From the NCBI GenBank assembly GCA_017469785.1, contig JAFUFU010000045.1:62001-126000 (forward strand): a stretch of DNA of 64,000 nt. The letters run 5' to 3'. The translations under genes and the position numbers were made by a program. Below the pieces are notes generated by a model. The model did not search any database, was not told the DNA's origin, and was given only the letters and a program-made list of their open reading frames with translations. Below are positions 26,554 to 33,921 of the stretch, one piece after another. Numbering within the stretch: the first letter of the stretch is position 1; the number at the start of each line of letters is the position of its first letter. The DNA comes from Treponema sp. (lineage in GTDB: Bacteria > Spirochaetota > Spirochaetia > Treponematales > Treponemataceae).

Positions 26554-27232
26554 TGTCACCCCCTTCTGTCTCGGCAGAGTCTGTAACAGCATTTTCTTTT
26601 TTGCTTGCGCGCATTTCTTCGATAATCTGCTGGTCAGTCTTGTCAGAGCCTGCTTCGCCTTCTATTGAAAGATGACGATATTTTTTTGCTCCGAACAAGT
26701 CAAGAATCGCAAAATACATGATGAAAATTCCTCCGACTGGCATCATCATATATGCGGTTCCCGCAGGAAGCTGGGTTGCTGGAAGCGTACTCGTCATCGT
26801 CATGGAAGTGAGCTTGATTCCATAGATAAGAAGAATTCCTCCAAAGAAAATTGCCGCGACCGTGTTGAGTTTTTCGATGATTTTCTGGCAGATTTTTGGA
26901 AACATGTTGAAGAAGAGTGAGATTGAAATATGAAGTCCTTTCTCAACGCCGATTGCCATTGCAATGAATGCCGTCCAGACCATGAGCAGAAGAGCCACTT
27001 CTTCCGACCACATGATTGAGTGGTGAAGCACAAGTCTGGCAAATACTTCGCAGCTGACGATAATGACGATTACTAAAATTACGAGCTTTGAAAATTCAAG
27101 CAGAACCCTGTAAATGCAATCGAATACAAATGTGAATGCTGAAATGATTTTTTGGAATGTATTGAATCCAGGCTTGCAGATTTCAGCAGGAGCAGACGTA
27201 AAAAAGCCTTTTATCTTTTCGATAAGGTTCAT
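26546..27232 (-). CDS. dctQ: TRAP transporter small permease (DctQ), second system
   Basis: 228 residues, longer than usual DctQ because of an N-terminal extension of about 25 residues and a charged C-terminal tail of about 50. Four membrane helices lie in between, with MWSEEVALLLMVWTAFIAMA as the conserved segment. Cotranscribed with the overlapping dctM. Confidence 0.88.
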   Translation of the reverse strand: MNLIEKIKGFFTSAPAEICKPGFNTFQKIISAFTFVFDCIYRVLLEFSKLVILVIVIIVSCEVFARLVLHHSIMWSEEVALLLMVWTAFIAMAIGVEKGLHISISLFFNMFPKICQKIIEKLNTVAAIFFGGILLIYGIKLTSMTMTSTLPATQLPAGTAYMMMPVGGIFIMYFAILDLFGAKKYRHLSIEGEAGSDKTDQQIIEEMRASKKENAVTDSAETEGGDNV

Positions 27233-27262
27233 TGTGTGTATCCTGAAAAATTGAAGCGACAG

Positions 27263-27273
27263 TAATATACTAA
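27263..27273. promoter_or_regulatory. Third match to the TRAP operator-like motif
   Basis: TAATATACTAA, the reverse complement of TTAGTATATTA. It lies after the dctP/dctQ intergenic terminator and 31 bases before the dctQ start, so it may control an internal promoter or act as an auxiliary site. Confidence 0.45.
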
Positions 27274-27298
27274 AATATTACAGATTTTAGCTGATAAA

Positions 27299-27320
27299 AG
27301 GGACTGTTTTCCCAGTCCCT
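27299..27320 (-). terminator. Partial terminator between dctP and dctQ of the second system
   Basis: AGGGACTG/CAGTCCCT stem followed on the minus strand by TTTT. It is in the same relative place as the hairpin in the first TRAP operon. Confidence 0.75.
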
Positions 27321-27332
27321 CTCAATCAGAAA

Positions 27333-28349
27333 TTATTTGCTCTGAATCTGCTTAATTAAATCTTCATAGCCTTTTCCGAACTCTGTGTAGAGCGGAGCCA
27401 TGGCTGCCTGGAATTTCTCTTTTTCACCAGGTTCGAGAGATGTGATGACTGAACCGGCTGCCTTGACCTTAGCTTCAGAAGCGCCTTCTTTTGCGGCCCA
27501 AAGCTCACGCTCGATTTTTGCTGATTCGATTGCACATTCTTTGATGATTTTCTGGTCTTCCGGAGAAATTTTGTCCCATGTGATTTTTGAGACCATCTGC
27601 ATTTCCGGAACCCGTGTGTGCTCATCGAGAACGAAGTATTTTGCGACTTCATAGTGTGAAACTGAATCGTAAGAAGGCCAGTTGTTTTCTGCACCGTCAA
27701 TTACGCCAGTCTGGAGACCAGAGTAGACTTCTCCGTAAGCCATCGGAGTTGCGCTTGCTCCGAGAGCTTTGACCATACCCATCATGAGCTGTGATTCCTG
27801 AACGCGGATTTTCAAGCCTTTCAGGTCGTCAAGTTTTGTGACTGGTTTTTTGCTGTTGTAGAAATTGCGTGCGCCGGCATCAAACCATGAAAGACCAATC
27901 AGGCCTGCCTTTTCAACGCCTTTAAGGAAGTTTTCGCCGATATCGCCTTCAAGTACTCGCCACATCTGAGCGGCATCTTTGTAAAGATAGGGAAGCTGAA
28001 GGACATTCAGGGATTTGTCAAATTCTGCCAATGGTGAAATAGAAACTCGCGTGAAATCAATTGCGCCAAACTGAAGCTGTTCGATCACTGCTTTCTCGTC
28101 GCCAAGCTGGCCGCCATGATAAACATCAATATGGATGCGCCCATCTGTTTTTTCTTCGACAAGCTCGGCAAATTTGTAGGCAGCCTGTGTTGTCGGATAA
28201 TCTTGCGCCTGATTCTCTGCGTAGCGAAGAACCATCTTCTTTACTTCTGTTTTTTCGGCAGGTTCGCCTTTTTTGTCTTTGTTACAACCGGTAATTACCA
28301 GTCCGGCAGCAAGAAGCGCACAAGTGACAGCAGCCAATGTTTTTTTCAT
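27333..28349 (-). CDS. dctP: TRAP transporter substrate-binding protein (DctP), second system
   Basis: 338 residues with a lipoprotein signal (lipobox GLVITGC, Cys near 22). DctP features: KLDDLKGLKIRVQES with the substrate Arg, PMAYGEVYSGLQTGVIDGAENN, and a C-terminal helix. The closest functional type appears to be sialic-acid/hexuronate-like DctP, but the ligand cannot be read. First gene of dctPQM-gntR, with a strong GGAGGA ribosome-binding site. Confidence 0.93.
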   Translation of the reverse strand: MKKTLAAVTCALLAAGLVITGCNKDKKGEPAEKTEVKKMVLRYAENQAQDYPTTQAAYKFAELVEEKTDGRIHIDVYHGGQLGDEKAVIEQLQFGAIDFTRVSISPLAEFDKSLNVLQLPYLYKDAAQMWRVLEGDIGENFLKGVEKAGLIGLSWFDAGARNFYNSKKPVTKLDDLKGLKIRVQESQLMMGMVKALGASATPMAYGEVYSGLQTGVIDGAENNWPSYDSVSHYEVAKYFVLDEHTRVPEMQMVSKITWDKISPEDQKIIKECAIESAKIERELWAAKEGASEAKVKAAGSVITSLEPGEKEKFQAAMAPLYTEFGKGYEDLIKQIQSK

Positions 28350-28395
28350 AAGTATATCCTCCTCAAATAATAAACTATGAAAAAGTACTGAAATA

Positions 28396-28439
28396 TTAGT
28401 ATTTTAGAAAATGGTAACGCTCTATTATTGATTTGTCAA
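28396..28439 (-). promoter_or_regulatory. Promoter of the second TRAP operon with putative operator
   Basis: On the minus strand TTGACA (28434-28439), 17-base spacer and TACCAT (28411-28416). TTAGTATTTTAG (28396-28407) lies just downstream of the -10 box and differs by one base from the motif at the first dctP promoter. Confidence 0.65.
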
Positions 28440-28442
28440 ATT

Positions 28443-29774
28443 TTATTTTAGAACCGGAGCCTGTGGCAGGGTGATTCGTACGCTCTGAATGCGCCGTTGG
28501 CTCTGCTCCTCGATTTTGTAGATTACACCATCTTTTTTAAGAATAGCACCAATTTCAGGAAGCTCCTCGAATTGCTCCAAAAGCCAGCCGCCGATTGTGG
28601 TGTAATTCTCGCTTTCCAAATCCAGGTCAAGCATCTCATTTGCATCATTTATTTTGATGTCTCCGGGTACAAGATATTCAGTGATTGAGACCGGATGAAT
28701 CCGATTCTCAGGAGGAGTTTCGTTGTGAATGGAGTTGATGCTGCGCCCGAAAACAGCGCGTAATATGTCATCCATAGTGACAATTCCGGAATTTGAGCCG
28801 TTTTCATCAATTGCTATGGCGAAGTTCTGTCTTTCTGCCTTGAATTTCTGCAAAAGCTCGGTGGCCAGCAGTGTTTCTGGCACGAAAAGAGTAGGGCGCA
28901 TGAATTTCCTGGCGAAAGATTTTTTCTTTCCTGACTTAGCTGCGTCCGGTTTTTTGCCGGAATTTGAGGGGGCATTTAAAAGCACGCTTTTGTAGAAGAG
29001 CATTCCCTCAACTTTTGAGAAGTCGCCGTCACAGACAGGGAGTTTTGAATATCCGGAAAGAGCGAAAATCTTTACGATTTCGTCGTAGTCCGCGTCAATC
29101 GGAATGAACTGAACCAGACTTCGGTGGCGCATGATATTCTTGATGTGGAGGTCAGTGAAGTCAAAAATCTTGTACAGCATTTTCTTTTCACTTGATTCGA
29201 GGGTGCCTTCTTTTGCTCCGATTTCAATCAATGATTTCAGTTCGTCTTCCGTGATAAGTTCCTTTGAATTCTTGAAGAAATTCTGCAACAACTTTGTGAT
29301 AAAATTCGTGATTTTTGAAAAAATCCATACGATTGGGAAAAGCAGTCTTTGCAGGAAAATGAGCGGACTTGCGGCAAGGGAAGCGAAACCGACCGGGTGG
29401 GCTGCTGCTATTGTTTTTGGCACAATCTCGCCGAAGATAATCAGAATGAAGGCAATTACAAATGTCGCAATTGTGGCGCCTTTGTCTCCCATGAGATTGA
29501 TTGCCAGGGTCGCCGCAAGACCTGATACCAGCGAAGTGACAAAATTGATGCCTATGAGAATCAGTGAAAGCAGTCGGTTGGTGTCTTTTTTGAGAAAGGT
29601 GATTTTTTTAGCGGGAGAATTCTTCCGGACCGATGTGTCCTTTTTCTGCAGGTGACGCAGCATGAGACGGGTGATGGAGAGAAAAGCCGTTTCGCTGCCG
29701 GCAAAAAAGGCGACGACAAGCACAAGCAGCACTATAGCAAGGGCGGGAAGGGCAATTGAAAACAACAGGTTCAT
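28443..29774 (-). CDS. CNNM/CorC-HlyC family membrane protein
   Basis: 443 residues: N-terminal DUF21/CNNM membrane region with about four helices (to about 190), two CBS domains (about 215-340; the second includes IAIDENGSNSGIVTMDDIL) and the small CorC_HlyC domain at the end. The linker between the CBS motifs contains a Lys/Ser-rich insertion (about 275-290). Such proteins are linked to Mg2+/Co2+ efflux and were earlier called hemolysin C/TlyC in spirochaetes. It overlaps the upstream paralogue by 4 bases (ATGA). Confidence 0.9.
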   Translation of the reverse strand: MNLLFSIALPALAIVLLVLVVAFFAGSETAFLSITRLMLRHLQKKDTSVRKNSPAKKITFLKKDTNRLLSLILIGINFVTSLVSGLAATLAINLMGDKGATIATFVIAFILIIFGEIVPKTIAAAHPVGFASLAASPLIFLQRLLFPIVWIFSKITNFITKLLQNFFKNSKELITEDELKSLIEIGAKEGTLESSEKKMLYKIFDFTDLHIKNIMRHRSLVQFIPIDADYDEIVKIFALSGYSKLPVCDGDFSKVEGMLFYKSVLLNAPSNSGKKPDAAKSGKKKSFARKFMRPTLFVPETLLATELLQKFKAERQNFAIAIDENGSNSGIVTMDDILRAVFGRSINSIHNETPPENRIHPVSITEYLVPGDIKINDANEMLDLDLESENYTTIGGWLLEQFEELPEIGAILKKDGVIYKIEEQSQRRIQSVRITLPQAPVLK

Positions 29775-31084
29775 TCCTCGTAGTCCTCCACGTCTGATTC
29801 TTTTTCGATGGCCTGCTCCACATGAATTTTTGAGATTCTGTGGCCCTCGAGCTTTTCTACTGTAAAGATAAAATTGCTTTCTTCGATGCTCTCGCCGATT
29901 ATCGGGATTCTTTCAAGCTTTTCACAGATGTAGCCCGCGATAGTCTCATTCATCTTGGATTCCAGTTTTATGTGAAGTGTGTCCTCCAAATCTATCAGGC
30001 GGGTTGAGCCGTCAATCGAAAGCGATATGAATTCATCAAATTCGCTCTTTTTTTCTTCGGGCTCTTCGATTTCGTGGTAAATGTCATCAATGACGGCTCC
30101 AAAAATCTCCTGCTCGATGTCTTCGATAGTAAGGATTCCGTCTGTTCCAGAATATTCATCAATGACGATTGCAAAACTCTGGTGATTCTCATAGAGAAGT
30201 TCCTGAATCGATGACATCTTAGTCGTTCCTGGAATGAACAGGGGCGGACGCATAATCTTTTTTACGGAAAAGTCGTCCATGAATTCTGTGAAGAAGAGCA
30301 TGTCTTTTACATACAGAACTCCGATTATATTATCGATGTCATTTTCTTCGCAAACCGGAAATTTTGAGATTCTGGCTTTTTGTGAGAGCTGGACAATTTC
30401 GCGATATGACATGGACGGATTAATGGTAATTACCTTGAGCCGCGGAATCATGATGTCAGTGGCATTCAAGTCAGTGAATTTGAACACGCGGTTCATCATT
30501 TTTTTTTCGCTGCTTTCAAGAACACCTTCCTCGCCACCAACGTCAATGAGCGTCTTAATCTCATCCTCTGTGAAGGAGACGGATTTTTTTTCAGTGTTGA
30601 TTCCGAAGATTTTTAAAATACAGCGTGAAATGAAGGTAAAGAAAATAACGGGAGGGCGCAGGATTATGAAAAAGAATCTGACGAAACCGCTCAAAGCGAA
30701 AGCACAGATTTCCGGATGGGTGGTGGTTATGCTTTTTGGAGTTATTTCACCAAAAATAAGCAGTAACACGGTTGCGATTGATGTCGCGATTCCAAGCCCG
30801 GCAGGTCCGAAGAGTTTTAAGAAGATGGATGTGAGAATGACCGAGAGGGCGACGTTTACGATTTCATTTCCGACAAGCAACATATTGAGCAGTTCTTCTT
30901 TTTTTTCGAGAAGCTCCCCAGAGCGGATTGCCCGTTTGTCGCCTTTTTCACGCAGAAAATGAACTCGAAGCTTGTTCAGCCCAAGAAAGGCGCTCTCGCT
31001 CGCCGAAAAAAGCGAGGAAAGCGTGATACAAATTGCAGCGAGTATGAATAAAATGACGAGCGTACTGGATGGATAATCGTCCAT
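29771..31084 (-). CDS. CNNM/CorC-HlyC family membrane protein, upstream paralogue
   Basis: 437 residues with the same order: CNNM membrane domain (SASESAFLGLNKLRVHFL at the start, GEITPKS later), paired CBS domains (IVIDEYSGTDGILTIEDIEQEI) and the CorC_HlyC domain. It is translationally coupled to its paralogue, suggesting a hetero-oligomer or two-step divalent-cation transporter. The pair is common in Gram-negative anaerobes. Confidence 0.9.
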   Translation of the reverse strand: MDDYPSSTLVILFILAAICITLSSLFSASESAFLGLNKLRVHFLREKGDKRAIRSGELLEKKEELLNMLLVGNEIVNVALSVILTSIFLKLFGPAGLGIATSIATVLLLIFGEITPKSITTTHPEICAFALSGFVRFFFIILRPPVIFFTFISRCILKIFGINTEKKSVSFTEDEIKTLIDVGGEEGVLESSEKKMMNRVFKFTDLNATDIMIPRLKVITINPSMSYREIVQLSQKARISKFPVCEENDIDNIIGVLYVKDMLFFTEFMDDFSVKKIMRPPLFIPGTTKMSSIQELLYENHQSFAIVIDEYSGTDGILTIEDIEQEIFGAVIDDIYHEIEEPEEKKSEFDEFISLSIDGSTRLIDLEDTLHIKLESKMNETIAGYICEKLERIPIIGESIEESNFIFTVEKLEGHRISKIHVEQAIEKESDVEDYEE

Positions 31085-31093
31085 AATGCCTTT

Positions 31094-32068
31094 TTAGTTC
31101 TGAGCAGGAGTTTCTGCTTCTTCGCCTGAGGGTGGGAGTTCATCTCCTTCACCTTCCATAATCATACGTACGCGCTGGATGTCCTGCTTGATTTGCGCGG
31201 CCTCCTCTGTATCTGGGGAGGCGTCGTAAGCTTTCTGGAAATAATCCATGATAGTGGCATAATCCGTGCTTTGGCTCTGAACCATCAGGAATCCTGCCGT
31301 GTAGTATGCGATTTGCTTTTCATAATCTGCAAGAAGTTTGTTTCCTGCCAGCGTTTCAAATTCTTTGCTTGCTTTTTCAGGTTGATTGTCCAGAAAGTAA
31401 TCCTGTCCCTTTGAATAGGCCAGCGTGAACAGGTATTTTGAGCACTGACCGGATTTATTGTTTTTGTCGAGGGAAAGATACAGTTTGCCGAGGGGTGAAA
31501 GAAGATAGATGAAGTTTGGTTTTGTGTTGTCAAAAATCTGGTTTATGGCTTCGAGACGCTCTTCTGTGCTTCCTTTCTGGGTTTTTTCGATAAGTTCATC
31601 GAATTTCGCGACATCATCGTCAGTCTCGCTGAACGTAAGCCGGACAGTATCTGCGTCTGCGCTTTTGTCAAAGGCCAGCTGAGAAATGACGTATCCTTCT
31701 TTTGAGAGAAGATAAGCGCATGGGAAAGAGTTGACATCGTATTTTTCAGACAATTTCATGTCGGTAATGAGACTTTCCTGTTCTCCCTCATAACGTGAAT
31801 TTGAAAAATCAATGTTTACGAGTACATATTTTTCAGTGTAAGTCTTCAGAAAATCTTCTGTATTGAAGACAGCCGACTTCAATCCGCTGCTCACTTCGTC
31901 GAAATCGTCACCGCTGAAGAAAAGGAAGATTTTTTTATTTTCTGCTTGAGCCGCCTTTTTTCCGTCTTCAAAATTTGAGAGCCAGACAGAAGAGTCGATT
32001 TTCTTTCCGCAAGAGATTAAAGACAAGGCGAGTAAAACTGAAGCTGCAAGAGTTACGAGTTTTTTCAT
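31094..32068 (-). CDS. Lipoprotein with thioredoxin-like fold, without CxxC
   Basis: 324 residues with a lipobox (ALSLISC, Cys20). Residues about 30-150 fit a thioredoxin-like domain of the DUF255/YyaL type: KKIFLFFSGDDFDE at the place where the active CxxC would be, then YDVNSFPCAYLLSKEGYV containing the cis-Pro region. The redox cysteines are missing, so disulfide chemistry is unlikely. The second half is helical and TPR-like (about 165-305) with an acidic, Pro-rich tail. Probably a periplasmic assembly or binding factor. It is ten bases upstream of the CNNM genes. Confidence 0.72.
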   Translation of the reverse strand: MKKLVTLAASVLLALSLISCGKKIDSSVWLSNFEDGKKAAQAENKKIFLFFSGDDFDEVSSGLKSAVFNTEDFLKTYTEKYVLVNIDFSNSRYEGEQESLITDMKLSEKYDVNSFPCAYLLSKEGYVISQLAFDKSADADTVRLTFSETDDDVAKFDELIEKTQKGSTEERLEAINQIFDNTKPNFIYLLSPLGKLYLSLDKNNKSGQCSKYLFTLAYSKGQDYFLDNQPEKASKEFETLAGNKLLADYEKQIAYYTAGFLMVQSQSTDYATIMDYFQKAYDASPDTEEAAQIKQDIQRVRMIMEGEGDELPPSGEEAETPAQN

Positions 32069-32143
32069 AGACTTTTCCTTAAAAATTAAACTACCATTTA
32101 ATTATAGCAAATTTATTTTGATTGATATATAGGAAAATCAGAC

Positions 32144-32383
32144 CTAAAACGAATATTGACTGTCAAGTTTTCCCTCTGGCGCATCATAAAAAAAATTTCC
32201 CCGTTTTTCTTCCATACTTTTAATCTCTTCTTCCAGTGTTTTTTCAAGGGCCTTTTCGTAGCCTGTCAAAGCCGAAAAGGGAAGAAAAATCTTTGCTCTT
32301 TGATATAAAGGCATTCTCGGGTGGTTTAAGTCCGGTTTTTCCGGTGGCCAGCGGGTATTGATTATGTCATCATAGTTTTTCAT
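32144..32383 (-). CDS. Small partner protein of the Y-family polymerase (YolD-like context)
   Basis: 79 residues. The beginning (YDDIINTRWPPEKPDLNHPRMPLYQRAKIF, read here in pieces) and the FSALTGYEKAL motif match the small proteins usually encoded after Y-family polymerases in Firmicutes and related anaerobes. The ATG overlaps the polymerase stop by four bases. Function is unknown; the association suggests a role with the translesion polymerase. Confidence 0.7.
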   Translation of the reverse strand: MKNYDDIINTRWPPEKPDLNHPRMPLYQRAKIFLPFSALTGYEKALEKTLEEEIKSMEEKRGNFFYDAPEGKLDSQYSF

Positions 32384-33759
32384 GCTTTATGGCCTCCAAT
32401 CTGCCTGTTTCTTTCTATAGTCATGGCGCTTTCCTGCAAGTCCGTTCCCTTCAAAATCGCGTTTTTCCCGAATTTCTTGATGATTGCAAGCCGGGCCTCC
32501 TGAAGACTGTCTTCTTTTTTCCCGGCAGGATTCTCTTCAATTGAATCAAAAAGAGTCGGCTCCCTTTCATTCTGGTTTTTGACGGCGTTGGCCGAGATAT
32601 TGAACCTTCTGACCTTTAGCTCCGGATTTACGACTCGCTCGTAAAGGCTCACAAAACCTTCGGTTATCGTCTTTGCCGAATTGGTGTCGTTTCCCACAAA
32701 AACAGAACCGTGGGCGGGGCGGGGAACAATTCTTCCGTAAAAATCCTTCACAAATTCTCCGTTGAAATTATCAGGAATTCCTTCTATGTCGTAGCCCACT
32801 TGCAGAGTCACAGAGCTTGTGATAAGGTGCTTTTCAAACAAATCCAGAGCCAGTTGTTCCGCCATTTCCCGGACGATGATTTTCCCTTCATCAAAAGAAT
32901 ATGGCCGTTGGAGAACCTGTCCGCTGGTGACGGATTTTGCCGAGCTTTTGTAACTCTTGATATCCTTCATGGTCACATTTTCATAGCCCCATGCGTGGTC
33001 AATCAGAATTTCGGCATCGATTCCGAATTCATCATACAGAATGTTCGGGTTTTTAAGGGATGTGCGTGCGATGTCTCCCATAGTAAAGATGTATTTTTTC
33101 TCAAGGCGCCTGGAAATCCCCTTGCCTATCCGCCAGAAATCTGTGAGCGGCCTGTGAGACCAAAGCATTTTTCGGTAGGAAATTTCGTCAAGCTCGGCGA
33201 TGCGAACTCCATCATTATCGGCAGGAATGTGTTTTGCAACGATATCCATGGCAATCTTGCAGAGATAGAGATTTGGTGCGATTCCTGCGGTGGCCGTGAT
33301 TCCTGTCTCGGAGAGAATTTTTTTTATCACCTTTATGGCAAGCTCCCTGGCCTCGATTTTGTAAAGGCTGAGATAGGAAGTGGCGTCAATGAAAACTTCG
33401 TCGATGGAATAGACATGAATGTCCTCTGGAGAAAAATACTTTAAGTAAATGCTGTAAATTCTCGACGAGTACTGAATGTAAAGAGCCATGCGGGGCGGCG
33501 CGATGATGTATTCAAGTTCCTTACCAGTCCGTCTTTTGATTTCCCGGGCTTTTGCCTCAACCTCAAAAAGCCGGCTGCGCCCGGAAAGACCGTAAATTTT
33601 CAAGGCGGGTGTGACTGCAAGACAGATGGTTTTGCTCGTGCGGCTGGAATCAGCGACAACAAGCTTTGTGGTGAGGGGATCAAGTCCGCGTTCACGACAT
33701 TCGACAGAAGCATAAAAAGATTTCAGGTCAATGGCGATAAAAGTTTTTTTCTGTAGCAT
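32380..33759 (-). CDS. Y-family DNA polymerase (DinB/UmuC-like)
   Basis: 459 residues from the ATG at 33759; an in-frame ATG 57 bases upstream lacks support. The IAIDLKSFYASVECRERGLDP motif holds the first catalytic Asp, and YSIDEVFIDATSY holds the Asp-Glu pair, so the enzyme should be active. Little-finger and UmuC-like C-terminal regions follow (ISANAVKNQ). Such polymerases bypass lesions with low fidelity. It is divergent from the hydrogenase-like sensor gene. Confidence 0.9.
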   Translation of the reverse strand: MLQKKTFIAIDLKSFYASVECRERGLDPLTTKLVVADSSRTSKTICLAVTPALKIYGLSGRSRLFEVEAKAREIKRRTGKELEYIIAPPRMALYIQYSSRIYSIYLKYFSPEDIHVYSIDEVFIDATSYLSLYKIEARELAIKVIKKILSETGITATAGIAPNLYLCKIAMDIVAKHIPADNDGVRIAELDEISYRKMLWSHRPLTDFWRIGKGISRRLEKKYIFTMGDIARTSLKNPNILYDEFGIDAEILIDHAWGYENVTMKDIKSYKSSAKSVTSGQVLQRPYSFDEGKIIVREMAEQLALDLFEKHLITSSVTLQVGYDIEGIPDNFNGEFVKDFYGRIVPRPAHGSVFVGNDTNSAKTITEGFVSLYERVVNPELKVRRFNISANAVKNQNEREPTLFDSIEENPAGKKEDSLQEARLAIIKKFGKNAILKGTDLQESAMTIERNRQIGGHKA

Positions 33760-33789
33760 TAGTATAGTTCTTAACTGTTGATAGTATAG
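33760..33789 (-). promoter_or_regulatory. Promoter region of the Y-polymerase with paired TAGTATAG repeats
   Basis: The minus-strand -10 TATACT has a TTGCAT-like -35 sixteen bases upstream. Two direct copies of TAGTATAG (33760-33767 and 33782-33789) are spaced 22 bases, two helical turns, and overlap the start region. They may be a damage-response operator; no canonical LexA box is seen. Confidence 0.35.
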
Positions 33790-33921
33790 CATATTTTTCA
33801 ACAGATGCAATGGCATAAGAGATTGAGACGGAATTTGATTTATTTACTTTGCTTTATTTTCAAAGTGATTTATAATTTGAAATTAGATTTAAATCATACA
33901 TTTTATTGGACGGTGGATTTT

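Noticed and set aside
33805..33921. N-terminal extension of the hydrogenase-like sensor
   Set aside because: The ATG at 33922 has a ribosome-binding site and is followed at once by the 4Fe-4S domain; the extension is A/T-rich intergenic-looking sequence.
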